Assembly (NCBI GenBank): GCA_903907865.1
Contig: CAIVPR010000044.1
Location: 1 to 64,000, forward strand
Source: an uncultured Acidobacteriia bacterium
GTDB lineage: Bacteria > Acidobacteriota > Terriglobia > Bryobacterales > Bryobacteraceae
Direction of reading: 5' to 3'
Length of the DNA stretch: 64,000 nt
The position numbers were made by a program, and so were the translations under genes. Below, one piece after another: positions 14,647 to 23,785 of the stretch. The notes beneath the pieces are model-generated. The model was not told the origin of the DNA. It worked only from the letters and a program-made list of their open reading frames with translations, and made no database searches. Within the stretch, counting starts at the first letter, position 1, and every line of letters starts with the position of its first letter.

Positions 14647-17478
14647 CTAGAACTCGATCCGGCCGGCGAATTGGAGCATGCGGCCCGCGAAGGCCACGTC
14701 GCTGTTCTGGGTCGGGGCCCCGTAGGACGCCAAGTTTACTACGGTCTGGTAGCTGCCGTAGTTGGCGTGGTTCAGGAGGTTGAAGGCCTCGAACATCGGG
14801 ATGAAGCGGATCCGGTCCTTCACGCTGAAGGTCTTCGAGAGCCGGACGTCCATCCGCCCGATCTTGTTGCCGACCAGCGAGTCGCGCGCCACCAGTTTGT
14901 AGGCCACGCCGCCGATTGTCAGGGCCGAGACGTTGCCCGGTTGCCCGTAGTAGGCCGAGGACGCGGTGAACAGGCGGTCTGTGACACCGGTCGCGCCGAA
15001 CGGATTCTGGTTGGCGGTTACGGCGAAGTTCTGGCCGGAGCCGTAGTGGAAGGAGCCGCTGAGCGAGATCCCCCAGCGCCAGGAGTAAGACGCCGTCGTG
15101 GTAAGGGAGTGCTTCTGGTTGTCCGGCGAGACCGCCCATTCATCCGCCAGGTTGAACTGGTTGTTGGGGTAGTAGAACGGGCCGGTGGTGGAGTCCTTAA
15201 GGTGCGCCAAGGTGTAAGCCAGCGACGCCGAGAAGTTCTGGGCGAAGCGGTGCTGAACGCCGACGTGCAGCCCGTTGTAGATCGACCCGGCGGCGGCGGG
15301 CGTGGTGAAGTTCAGGATGCCCGCGAATGCGGGATTGGGGCGTCCGCCGGTGCTCGGGTTCACGGTGTAGCCGGTTGTCGGGTTGTAGAAGAGGTTGGCG
15401 TCCGTGCGCAGCCAGTCGTGGTAGACACGCCAGTGGACCACGTCGGCCGAGATGCTCCAGGTTTTGTCGATCTGGTGTTCCGCGCCGATGCTCATCTGCA
15501 GCGAATAGGGCGTATGGACGTTGGGCCCCAGCGGCTGGATGGTCTGGGCGACGACGGGCACTTGTCCCGAGAGGAACTGTGCGCCGGTGGTGGTGCCGAA
15601 CGGGGCCGAGAGGTTGATCGGGTTGGCCGCAGTGCCGGTGACGGACGGCGAGATGGTGGTCTGGCCGTTGAAGATCTGGTCGTCAATGGTCTGGTTGACC
15701 TGGATATCGGCGTAGAAGAGGCCCGCGCCGCCGCGGATGACGGTCTTGCGGTCGCCCTTGGGGTCCCAAACGAATCCGAGGCGCGGCTGGAAGAGCAGGT
15801 TGTCGTTGTAATGGGGCGTGGGGACGCCGCTCTTCAGGGTGAGATTGGGGTTGAAGATACCGAGGTCGTTGTCATACCGCAGGCCGAGGTTGAGGGTCAG
15901 CTTGGGGGTGATCTTCCAATCGTCCTGCAACCAGAAGGCGATGGCGTTGGTGGGCAGGCTGTAGAGGTAGCTGCCGAAACCTTGGGTGTAGGAGGTTGCG
16001 TAGGGGGCGAGCGCGGCGGTGTTCCACGTGGACGGGTCGTCCCACTTGGGGAATACGGTGGCAAGGTTGAGGGCGCTGACGCCGGAGGAGAACGAGAGCA
16101 CGGTGCCCCGGACGTTCTGGCCGAAGTTGCCGGAGTAGATGTTGTGCAGGTAGTCGAAGCCGGCGCGGAGGCTGTGGGCACCCTTCAGGACGAAGAGGTC
16201 GTCGCGGTATTGCCAGTCGTTTTGGCCGAGCTGTTGGGGGTAGTTGTAGGGGGAGCCGACGGTGATGGTCGGGAGCCGGTATTCGGGGCTCTGGATCAGC
16301 GGGGTGTTGGCCCAGTCGAAGTGGTTGAGGCCGACCTTGAGGTCGTTGACGGTGGACGGGGTGACAGTCCAGGTCCAGGTTCCGAGGGCTGCGTAGCTGG
16401 TGCGGGTGGAATCGGTCGCGCGGGTGGGGGACGAACTGCCGGTGACGTTGTTGAACGGCACCTGCCATGTGTAGCCGGTGGCGCGGACCGAGAGGCGGTG
16501 CTTGTCGCTGATGACCCAGTCGGAATGGAGCAGGTAGCTGTTGGTGCGGAGCTGGTTGGCGAAGGTGTAGGTGAGGCCGCCGAAGCCGGTGGGGGTGTCG
16601 AAGATGGTGGTCGGCTGGCGCTCGCCCTCGTACGCGAAGAAGAAGAACAGCTTGTTCTTGAGGATCGGGCCGCCGATGGTGCCGCCGAATTGCTGGTCTG
16701 AGAAGGGCAGGACCTTGTGGGCGACGGGGTCGGAGGCGTTGAACGCGTCGTTGCGGAAGTAGCCGTAGAGGGTGCCGTGGAAGGCGTTGGTGCCGGACTT
16801 GGTCTGGACGTTGACCTGCATGCGCGAGGAGCGGCCGAGGGTGGCGTCGAAGCGGTTGGTGATGATCTGGAACTGGTCGATTGCGTCCTGGCTGTATTGG
16901 GGCTCGCCGAAACCGTCGCTGGCCGAGTTTTGGGTGACCTGCTGGCCGTCGACGTTGATTTGGAGTTTACCGCTGTCGGTGGCGCCCAGGGGCGAATTGG
17001 TCACGGTGTTGTTGGTGATGCCGGGCACCATCATGGCAAGTTGGAGGTAATTGCGTCCATTCAACGGAACGCGGGCGACCTCGGTGGGGCTCACGTCCCC
17101 GGAGACTGTGGACGATGTGGTGTCCACCGCCGCGGCTTCGGCGACCACCGCGACCGAGGAGCTGGCGGTGGCCAACTGGAGCGCTACATCGACTGCGGCC
17201 ACTTGGCCGACCAGCACGGAGAGTGTCCGCTCGGCCGGGGCGAAACCGGGTGCCTCGAAGCGCAGGAGGTATGAGCCCGCGCGGAGGGTCGGGAACTGGT
17301 AGGTACCCGTGGAATTCGTCACGGTCTGGGTTTTGGTGCCGTCCTCGCTGCGGGCTGAAACCACCGCGTTTGCGAGAGCGGCCTTCGAGGGGTCGGTCAG
17401 GCGACCTCCGATGCCGGTCTGCTGGGCCAATGCGGCTGTCGCCATGGCCAGCAATGCCAAAGCTGCTTTCTGCAACAT
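14647..17478 (-). CDS. Oar-like TonB-dependent outer-membrane receptor with carboxypeptidase-regulatory-like domain
   Basis: 943 residues. A signal peptide (ALALLAMATAALAQ) is followed by a beta-sandwich domain, ~22-105 (IGGRLTDPSKAALANAVVSA, YQFPTLRAGSYLLRFEAPGF), of the carboxypeptidase regulatory-like type. A plug-like region follows (EVARVPLNGRNYLQLAMMVP), then a long barrel ending GRMLQFAGRIEF with the expected terminal Phe. This architecture is the Oar-like receptor, greatly expanded in Acidobacteriota, and the substrate cannot be told from sequence. Its stop lies immediately before the downstream ATG at 14645. The upstream M20 peptidase gene ends 30 bp before its start, so the group is likely one operon. 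Confidence 0.9.
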   Translation of the reverse strand: MLQKAALALLAMATAALAQQTGIGGRLTDPSKAALANAVVSARSEDGTKTQTVTNSTGTYQFPTLRAGSYLLRFEAPGFAPAERTLSVLVGQVAAVDVALQLATASSSVAVVAEAAAVDTTSSTVSGDVSPTEVARVPLNGRNYLQLAMMVPGITNNTVTNSPLGATDSGKLQINVDGQQVTQNSASDGFGEPQYSQDAIDQFQIITNRFDATLGRSSRMQVNVQTKSGTNAFHGTLYGYFRNDAFNASDPVAHKVLPFSDQQFGGTIGGPILKNKLFFFFAYEGERQPTTIFDTPTGFGGLTYTFANQLRTNSYLLHSDWVISDKHRLSVRATGYTWQVPFNNVTGSSSPTRATDSTRTSYAALGTWTWTVTPSTVNDLKVGLNHFDWANTPLIQSPEYRLPTITVGSPYNYPQQLGQNDWQYRDDLFVLKGAHSLRAGFDYLHNIYSGNFGQNVRGTVLSFSSGVSALNLATVFPKWDDPSTWNTAALAPYATSYTQGFGSYLYSLPTNAIAFWLQDDWKITPKLTLNLGLRYDNDLGIFNPNLTLKSGVPTPHYNDNLLFQPRLGFVWDPKGDRKTVIRGGAGLFYADIQVNQTIDDQIFNGQTTISPSVTGTAANPINLSAPFGTTTGAQFLSGQVPVVAQTIQPLGPNVHTPYSLQMSIGAEHQIDKTWSISADVVHWRVYHDWLRTDANLFYNPTTGYTVNPSTGGRPNPAFAGILNFTTPAAAGSIYNGLHVGVQHRFAQNFSASLAYTLAHLKDSTTGPFYYPNNQFNLADEWAVSPDNQKHSLTTTASYSWRWGISLSGSFHYGSGQNFAVTANQNPFGATGVTDRLFTASSAYYGQPGNVSALTIGGVAYKLVARDSLVGNKIGRMDVRLSKTFSVKDRIRFIPMFEAFNLLNHANYGSYQTVVNLASYGAPTQNSDVAFAGRMLQFAGRIEF

Positions 17479-17508
17479 GTTCGATTCTCCTTGTAACTGT
17501 TTTTTGGA

Positions 17509-18951
17509 TTACTTGCCGGCAACTTGAAGGAGCGTTTTGTAGATGAGATCCGTGCCTTGTTGGAGGCTTTCGATGCTCACACGCTCGTCGTTGCCGTGCA
17601 TCCGAGTGAGGTCTTCCGCGCTGATGGGATATGGATAGATCCCATAGACCGGGATGCCCCGACTGCGCCATGCGGCGGCGTCGGTACCGGCTTGGAAGAG
17701 GTACGTCGTTACAGGGACGTTGGGAAAGACAGAATTCGATTGCTGCACCAAGGCGCGGAAGAGTTCCGAGTCCTTGGTGGAGGGCTTCATGCGGCTCGCC
17801 ATTTTGATGTATTCGGCGTAGGCTGCGGGGTTGGCACCTGCGGGCATGCCACGGCTTCCGGCGTTGGTGACTTCCACGCGGGGGTCGTTGATCACGGCCT
17901 TCATTTCCGAGATGAGCTCGTCGGTGTTGGTGCCGGGGATGGTGCGGAAGTTGAGGGTCGCGTCGGCGGACCCTGGTATGACGTTGCCGCGGAAGCCTGC
18001 GTTGAGGAAGACGGGCGCGATGGTGTTGCGCATGATCGCGTGCAGGAGCGGGTCTTTGCTGATTTCGAGGGCTGCGATTTTGACTTTTTCGGGATCGGTG
18101 CCGGCGACGAGGTCGTGGAAATAGGTGGACATCGGCGGCGTGCTGGTCTTTTCGAGGGTGGTGAAGAATTCCTTGGTGCTGTCGATGAGTTTGGGCTGTG
18201 TGTCGTAGTCGCCGATTTTGGACATCGCTTTGGCGAGGGTGAAGATGGCGTTGTCGGGGCGGGGCATCGAGGAGTGGGTCGAGGTGCCCTTGGCGGTTAC
18301 GAGGAGGGAGACGCCGGACTTGTCGGCGGTGGAGATGCTGACGTAGCGGACGGTGCCGTCGGGATTCTTGATGATCCAGCCGCCCTCGTTGAGGGCGAAC
18401 TCGCAGTCGATCTTGTCGAAGTGGTCCTTGGCCAGCCAAGTGGTGTTGTACTGGCCGCCCTCTTCGTCGACTTCGGCGAGGAAGATGACGTCGCGGGCCA
18501 GCGGGACCTTGTTTTTGGCCAGCAGCATCGCGGCTTGGGCGAAGACGGCGAGGCCGCCCTTGAAGTCGATGGCGCCGCGTCCGAAGACGTAGCCGTCCTT
18601 GACGACGCCTTCGAAGGGGTCGACAGACCATTTTTCACGCTCAACGCCGACGACGTCCTCGTGGGCGGCGAGCAGGATGGGCTTCTTGGAGCCGTCACCT
18701 TTGAGGCGGGCGATGAAATGGGATTTGAGGGGGTCGGGGGTGGGGATGATGTCGATATGGAAGCCGAGGGGCTCGAACTTGGTCTTGAGGAAGGCGGCGA
18801 GTTTGGCCTCGTTGCCTGGGGGGTTGGCGGTGTTGACGCGGATGACCTCGGTGAGGAGTTTGGCCGTGTCGTTTAAGGGGGCTTGGGCGAAGAGCGTCGT
18901 GCTAAGGAGGAGCGCGGCGGCGGTTTTAAACAGCGTCGTTGGGCGTAGCAT
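17509..18951 (-). CDS. Secreted M20-family metallopeptidase/amidohydrolase
   Basis: 480 residues with a signal peptide (TAAALLLSTTLFAQA). Metal-site motifs of M20 peptidases are in order: LAAHEDVVG, GRGAIDFKGG, EVDEEGG, and a late His in RMHGNDERV. A dimerisation (lid) domain begins near residue 215 (SGVSLLVTAKGTSTHSSMPR). Its length fits the M20/ArgE-DapE-CPG2 group. It is exported, so it probably trims peptides or acylated amino acids in the periplasm. It is the first gene of the leftward group with the TonB receptor, hinting at peptide uptake, but the link is only by position. Confidence 0.85.
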   Translation of the reverse strand: MLRPTTLFKTAAALLLSTTLFAQAPLNDTAKLLTEVIRVNTANPPGNEAKLAAFLKTKFEPLGFHIDIIPTPDPLKSHFIARLKGDGSKKPILLAAHEDVVGVEREKWSVDPFEGVVKDGYVFGRGAIDFKGGLAVFAQAAMLLAKNKVPLARDVIFLAEVDEEGGQYNTTWLAKDHFDKIDCEFALNEGGWIIKNPDGTVRYVSISTADKSGVSLLVTAKGTSTHSSMPRPDNAIFTLAKAMSKIGDYDTQPKLIDSTKEFFTTLEKTSTPPMSTYFHDLVAGTDPEKVKIAALEISKDPLLHAIMRNTIAPVFLNAGFRGNVIPGSADATLNFRTIPGTNTDELISEMKAVINDPRVEVTNAGSRGMPAGANPAAYAEYIKMASRMKPSTKDSELFRALVQQSNSVFPNVPVTTYLFQAGTDAAAWRSRGIPVYGIYPYPISAEDLTRMHGNDERVSIESLQQGTDLIYKTLLQVAGK

Positions 18952-19047
18952 TGTCAGCCTCGCAGTGGGTGGTGTCCGGAATGTTCCGGCATGCAGCTCA
19001 CATGGCTGACTGGTAAAAAATGAGTGTGGCGCAGTCTGGGGGAAAAG

Positions 19048-19704
19048 TCAAGGGGTAAGCCAGAGTGGCGTGCTGCCGAGGTCGTCGGTCTGGACCAGGT
19101 CGCGGTCGTAGGCGACGCCGTCGACCACGAAGGTGCTACTGATGGTCTGCAGCATGCAGTAGCCGCGCGTTGGAATTGCGGGGACGGTGCTGCCGGACTG
19201 CCAGTAATACTGGACAGTTAGATTCTGGTAGAGTTCCTGTCCGGTCAGGCCGCAATTGGCTCCGACGTACAAGCCCGGAACGTAACCGGCGGAGGAAACC
19301 GCGGCGAACCACGCATTGCAGTATTGTTCGACGTTCGCGGCGGTATCAGTGGCATTGACGCCTTCGAGGTCGAGCCAAATCTGCATGCCGGTCGGGAGCC
19401 CGACCGCTTGTGCGTTTTGGACCGCATACTGGCCGTTCTGCTGGCCCAAGGGCTGCGTGGGAGTCCAGCCCTCACCCGCGACGTGCTGGACAGCCATCAG
19501 GGCGAGACCTGAGTCGAGGATTGTTTGGGCCTCGGAGGTAGTCAGGTCGCCGGCGGATTCGGTTGGGTGGCGGCTCAGGTAGCGGACCGCGAATTGGAAG
19601 CCTTGGGCCACGAACGCGGCGGCGGTGTCGGCGGTCAGGGCGGTGTCAGTGTCGAAACCGACGGATCCGTTCGGGGCGGATTGGATGGTGCCTTGCAGTG
19701 GCAT
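19048..19704 (-). CDS. DUF1906 glycoside-hydrolase-like protein
   Basis: 218 residues. The start (GSVGFDTDTALTADTAAAFV, then FAVRYLSRH) and the middle (QIWLDLEGVNATD and AGYVPGLYVGANC) match the DUF1906 / Rv2525c-like TIM barrel, related to GH25 lysozymes. Asp and Glu in LDLEGV occupy the usual active-site strand. No signal peptide is seen, so export would need another route. Members are thought to act on peptidoglycan or related glycans, but the substrate is not established. It is read in the same direction as the zeta-toxin pair, 19 bp downstream of the toxin stop. Confidence 0.75.
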   Translation of the reverse strand: MPLQGTIQSAPNGSVGFDTDTALTADTAAAFVAQGFQFAVRYLSRHPTESAGDLTTSEAQTILDSGLALMAVQHVAGEGWTPTQPLGQQNGQYAVQNAQAVGLPTGMQIWLDLEGVNATDTAANVEQYCNAWFAAVSSAGYVPGLYVGANCGLTGQELYQNLTVQYYWQSGSTVPAIPTRGYCMLQTISSTFVVDGVAYDRDLVQTDDLGSTPLWLTP

Positions 19705-19723
19705 GCGGTTGGAAGATACGGTA

Positions 19724-20374
19724 TCACGGGCGGGCGCTGCGGGCGAGAAGGCGGAGGTTGTCGATGGTGTATCGGGAGTTGGCGAGGGCGGTTTCGAGCC
19801 AGGAGGGGATCATATCGGATATTTGCTCCGGAGTGCCATCGGCGATCTTCAGCACTAGTCGTGGACTATCGGTGCGCACCGAGTTGTCGAAGATGCGCAG
19901 CCGATCAATCGTGCCCCGGATGCTTTCTGCAAAGGCCGTCACCAGATTGATCATGCTGTTCTGGTAGATGTCGCGCAGCTTGCGTTCGGTTGCCGAGTGG
20001 CCACCCAGCATGGCCCGGTTCGCCACGCGGCTGAGATGCTCCTCGACCGGTCCGGCGGCAAGGTAATCCATCATCACGTGGAAACCAAGGTCCTTCGCCA
20101 GTCGCATCTGATGGAAGCACGCCGGCGTACGCAGCGCGTTTTCGAAGGCGAAGGAGTGCCGGCTCTCAATGTGGTCCTCAATGAATTGTTGGAGTTGCTT
20201 TCCAGCAGCCGTGCGGATGTGGGGCGGAATGTTGTGGTAGGAGCCGTTGTTTAGCTTCGCGGCGCGGTCATCGCTGTTGAACCAGTCGATGCCTGCGTTT
20301 CGGACTGGAAAGCAACTGCTCTTGCCGCCGCCCGGGGGGCCGGCGACAACGACCATGAGGGGAGCGTGACGCAC
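19724..20374 (-). CDS. Zeta-toxin-like P-loop kinase (toxin)
   Basis: 216 residues. The Walker A motif GPPGGGKS is at residues 12-19, followed by DWFNSDDRAA, the usual UNAG-binding Asp region, and by FAFENALRTP, which resembles the zeta motif (F..E.T..S) that holds the second substrate. Zeta toxins phosphorylate UDP-N-acetylglucosamine and stall wall synthesis, and some relatives have other small-molecule targets. A small gene 8 bp upstream fits the antitoxin position. The pair is chromosomal and intact. Confidence 0.8.
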   Translation of the reverse strand: MRHAPLMVVVAGPPGGGKSSCFPVRNAGIDWFNSDDRAAKLNNGSYHNIPPHIRTAAGKQLQQFIEDHIESRHSFAFENALRTPACFHQMRLAKDLGFHVMMDYLAAGPVEEHLSRVANRAMLGGHSATERKLRDIYQNSMINLVTAFAESIRGTIDRLRIFDNSVRTDSPRLVLKIADGTPEQISDMIPSWLETALANSRYTIDNLRLLARSARP

Positions 20375-20382
20375 GGACTCCG

Positions 20383-20610
20383 TTACCCGCCAAAGTCCGC
20401 GGTTTCGTCCAGCATGTCGGGCATGATGACGGTCTTGAGCTGATTGCCAAATTCGTCGATGATGCCCATTTCACGAAGCCGTCGGAAGTCGTCAAGGAGC
20501 TTCGCGCGGCCAGACTCGATCCACGCTTCGTGGAACGCGTCCATCGCGGCCTCGTCGCGGAAGTCCAAATCCTCAATGCTCAAGGGCGCGGTTTCAACCA
20601 GAGTCGCCAT
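20383..20610 (-). CDS. Probable antitoxin of the zeta-type pair
   Basis: 75 residues from ATG at 20610, which has AGGGG just before it; a longer frame from 20646 is possible but lacks a good ribosome site. It is acidic and helical (EDLDFRDEAAMDAFHEAWIE, then LLDDFRRLREMGIIDEF). It ends 8 bp before the toxin ATG. No DNA-binding motif is visible, and I do not recognise a family. The role is inferred from gene order, size and charge. On the minus strand CATAAT lies just upstream, a possible -10. Confidence 0.6.
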   Translation of the reverse strand: MATLVETAPLSIEDLDFRDEAAMDAFHEAWIESGRAKLLDDFRRLREMGIIDEFGNQLKTVIMPDMLDETADFGG

Positions 20611-20665
20611 GCCCCTATTATGCCCCAACTCGCCCCGACCGGCCATCGCCTAAACTGGAAGTACA

Positions 20666-21817
20666 GTGATTTGTTACATTGACGCGTTTTCCGGCCTCGC
20701 CGGCGACATGATCGTGGGGGCCCTGATTGACGCCGGTGCGGATGCCGACGCCATCGCGTCCGCCCTTGCGCAACTCGCGCCCGACGCGTCCGTTTCCGCG
20801 GCAAAGACCATCCGGCGCGGCATTACCGCAACCAAGTTCAAGGTCGAGGTCGTCGAGCCCCAGGGCAAGCATCGGCATCTCCCCGCCATTCTGAAAATGA
20901 TCCACGCGGCGGACCTGCCCGACACGGTTAAAGCCGACTCCGAACGCGTCTTCCGCACTTTGGGCGAGGCCGAGGCCGCCGTCCACGGCGTGTCCATCGA
21001 AAAAGTGCACTTCCACGAGGTGGGCGCGCTCGATTCCATCTGCGACATCGTCGGGGCCTGCTTGGGGTTCCACCTTCTCGGCGTTGCTGAAATTCACTGC
21101 TCGCCCATCAATGTGGGCAGCGGGACGGTCAACACCGAACATGGTGTCCTGCCGGTCCCTGCTCCCGCCACCGCCCGCCTGCTGGGCGATGTTCCGATCT
21201 ATGCCCGCGGTCCCGCCATGGAATTGACCACCCCAACCGGCGCGGCCATCGTGGCCACTTTCGCGAAATCCTTCGGCCCGATGCCCGCCCTGCGGCTGAA
21301 ATCCATCGGCTACGGCGCGGGCGACCGCGATTTCAAGGACCACGCCAATGTCGTCCGGGTCCTGGTGGGCCAGCAATCGGGCGCGACTGAACACACCACG
21401 GTATCCGTAATCGAGGCCAACATCGACGACGCTTCGCCCCAGGTAATCGGCTACGCGACGGAAAAACTGCTGGAGGCCGGAGCGCTTGACGTCACCGTTA
21501 CCCCCGTCCAGATGAAAAAAGGACGGCCAGGCGTCACGCTCCAAGTCGTCGCAGCCCCGGAACAACGCGAATCGCTGGTCGCACTGATTTTCCGAGAGAC
21601 CACGACGTTGGGCGTCCGCTTCCACACCGCCGAGCGCCGCGTCCAACCGCGCCGGTGGGTTGATACCGAAACTTCCGGCGGCACCGTGCGGGTCAAAGTC
21701 TCGCCGGACGGCTTCGCGGCAGAGTACGAGGATGCCCGCCAAGCCGCGACCGCTTCCGGCTTGCCGCTTCAAGCGATTCTTGCGGAAACAACGCGCAACT
21801 ACTTGAATACAAAATGA
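20666..21817 (+). CDS. larC: LarC-type nickel-insertion protein (nickel-pincer cofactor synthesis)
   Basis: 383 residues. The N-terminus (ICYIDAFSGLAGDMIVGALI) and VHFHEVGALDSICDIVGAC are the signatures of LarC/DUF111. LarC inserts nickel into the pyridinium dithiocarboxylate cofactor of lactate racemase-type enzymes. The sequence is one uninterrupted frame, unlike the lactobacillar larC1/larC2 that needs a frameshift. The start is GTG with GGAAG 4 bases upstream. The stop overlaps the metG ATG (ATGA), so the two are coupled. No larA, larB or larE lies nearby. Confidence 0.85.
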   Translation: MICYIDAFSGLAGDMIVGALIDAGADADAIASALAQLAPDASVSAAKTIRRGITATKFKVEVVEPQGKHRHLPAILKMIHAADLPDTVKADSERVFRTLGEAEAAVHGVSIEKVHFHEVGALDSICDIVGACLGFHLLGVAEIHCSPINVGSGTVNTEHGVLPVPAPATARLLGDVPIYARGPAMELTTPTGAAIVATFAKSFGPMPALRLKSIGYGAGDRDFKDHANVVRVLVGQQSGATEHTTVSVIEANIDDASPQVIGYATEKLLEAGALDVTVTPVQMKKGRPGVTLQVVAAPEQRESLVALIFRETTTLGVRFHTAERRVQPRRWVDTETSGGTVRVKVSPDGFAAEYEDARQAATASGLPLQAILAETTRNYLNTK

Positions 21818-23781
21818 AATACTATCTGACAACGCCGATCTACTACGTCAACGCAGCCCCGCATATCGGGCACACCTACTCCACGTTGGCCGCCGATGTG
21901 ATCAAGCGCTTGAAACGCATGCAGGGCTTTGACGCCGTCCTGACGACCGGCACCGACGAGCACGGCCAAAAGGTGGAGCGGTCCGCCGCGGCGATGGGCC
22001 TCGCACCGCTGGAGTTCGCCACCATCGTTTCCAACGAATACCGCAAGGTGTGGGACCAGATCGGCATCCAGTACGACAATTTCATCCGCACCACCGAGCC
22101 GCGCCACCACGAAACCGTGCGGTGGCTGTTTGAACGCTGCCGGGAACGCGGGTACGTGTACAAGGGCTCGTACACCGGCCAATACTGCGTCCACGACGAG
22201 TTCTACGTGAACGAGGCCGGTCCGGGCGACAACTGCCCCACTTGCGGTCGTCCCACAGAGACGGTGACGGAGGAGAACTACTTCTTCAAGCTCTCGGCGT
22301 TCCAGGAACGGCTGCTGAAGCACTACGAGGACAACCCGGATTTCATCCAACCCGAGGCACGCCGCAACGAGGTCGTGAGCTTCGTGCGCGGAGGGCTGCA
22401 GGATCTTTCGATCAGCCGGACCAGCATCAAATGGGGCATTCCGGTAGAAGGCGACCACGTGGCCTACGTCTGGTTCGACGCCCTGATCAACTACATCAGC
22501 GCCATCCGCGACAACGCTACGGGCGAGATGCCCCTTTGGCCCGCCGACTTGCACCTGGTGGGCAAGGAAATCCTGCGCTTCCACGCCGTCTTCTGGCCCG
22601 CGTTCCTGATGGCGGCCGACCTTCCGCTGCCGAAGAAGGTCTTCGCGCACGGACTGCTCCAGTTCCAGAACGACAAGATGAGCAAGTCGAAGGGCAACAT
22701 CGTCCGCACGGGACCGGTTTGCGAGGTGGTCGGGATCGAGGCGCTGCGCTACTTCTTCTTCCGCGAAATCGTGTTCGGACAGGACGGCGGTTTCAGCTAC
22801 GACGCGCTGGTGGGGCGCTACAACGCCGAGCTTGCCAACGGACTCGGCAATCTCGGCAGCCGCACGCTGACCATGATCAAGCAGTACCGGAACGGGGTGT
22901 TGCCCGCGCCGTCCGACGCGCTAGCCGCGTCGCCTCTGGCCGAGACAGCTCGGGTCGCCATCGAAAGTGCCCTCAAGGCTTTCGACGGCTTTGAATTTTC
23001 CCGCGGCATGGAGGCTGTCTGGGGCATGCTGTCCGCCGCAGACAAGTTCATCGTCGAACAAGCTCCGTGGAAGCTCGCCAAGGCTCCGGGCGATGAGGTG
23101 CGGCAACAGCTCGACGACGCGCTCTATGGTTCCGCCGAGATCCTGCGCATCGCCATCCACCTGCTGCACCCGGTGATCCCCGAATCGACCGAGAAGATCC
23201 GCGAGCAACTGGGCATCGCCGAACCCTTGGCCAACTCCAAGCTGGTGAACCTGGCGTGGGGTCAGCTCGTGCCCGGACAGTCCATCGGACAGATCGGTCC
23301 TGTTTTCCCCCGGATCGACGCCATTCCCGCCATCGAACGCATGAAAGCACTCGAAGAAGTCGAAACCGCCCGCCAGAACAAGCTGCTGGGCCGCGAAACG
23401 CCTGCTCCCGCCGCCGAGCCGGAGGCCGTCGGAACCGTCGCGCCTCCATCGGAGAAGATCGAGGCCGATGATTTCTTCAAGGTTGACCTGCGGGTCGGCC
23501 AAGTGCTCTTCGCCGAGCGGGTGAAGGGTGCGGACAAGCTGCTCCACATGAAGGTGGATATCGGGGAGCCCGAGCCGCGGACCATCGTAGCGGGCATCGC
23601 GCTGGTGTACAAGCCGGACGAGATGGTGGGTCGCAAGGTGGTCATCGTGGCCAACCTGCAACCCCGCAAGCTGCGAGGAATCGAGTCGAACGGCATGATC
23701 GTGGCCGCGTCGCTCGAAGGCGGCAAGCCCGTGCTCGCCGGATTCCTCGAAGAGATCGCGGTTGGAGCGCGACTCAAGTAG
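21814..23781 (+). CDS. metG: Methionyl-tRNA synthetase with C-terminal tRNA-binding domain
   Basis: 655 residues. The HIGH-like motif is PHIGHTYS near residue 16, a zinc knuckle region contains NCPTCGRP, and KMSKSKGN lies near residue 290. The C-terminal ~105 residues (IEADDFFKVDLRVGQVLFAE ... GRKVVIVANLQPRKLRGIES) form the EMAP-II/Trbp111-like tRNA-binding domain that dimerises many MetRS. Every catalytic motif is intact. The gene overlaps larC by 4 bp and is followed by tatD after 4 bp. Confidence 0.97.
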   Translation: MKYYLTTPIYYVNAAPHIGHTYSTLAADVIKRLKRMQGFDAVLTTGTDEHGQKVERSAAAMGLAPLEFATIVSNEYRKVWDQIGIQYDNFIRTTEPRHHETVRWLFERCRERGYVYKGSYTGQYCVHDEFYVNEAGPGDNCPTCGRPTETVTEENYFFKLSAFQERLLKHYEDNPDFIQPEARRNEVVSFVRGGLQDLSISRTSIKWGIPVEGDHVAYVWFDALINYISAIRDNATGEMPLWPADLHLVGKEILRFHAVFWPAFLMAADLPLPKKVFAHGLLQFQNDKMSKSKGNIVRTGPVCEVVGIEALRYFFFREIVFGQDGGFSYDALVGRYNAELANGLGNLGSRTLTMIKQYRNGVLPAPSDALAASPLAETARVAIESALKAFDGFEFSRGMEAVWGMLSAADKFIVEQAPWKLAKAPGDEVRQQLDDALYGSAEILRIAIHLLHPVIPESTEKIREQLGIAEPLANSKLVNLAWGQLVPGQSIGQIGPVFPRIDAIPAIERMKALEEVETARQNKLLGRETPAPAAEPEAVGTVAPPSEKIEADDFFKVDLRVGQVLFAERVKGADKLLHMKVDIGEPEPRTIVAGIALVYKPDEMVGRKVVIVANLQPRKLRGIESNGMIVAASLEGGKPVLAGFLEEIAVGARLK

Positions 23782-23785
23782 CCGC

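Noticed and set aside
14203-16701. Long plus-strand open frame of 832 codons
   Set aside because: It lies antisense to the TonB receptor and GWxTD genes, is rich in Arg, Gly and Val with no domain, and is explained by GC-biased third positions of the real genes.
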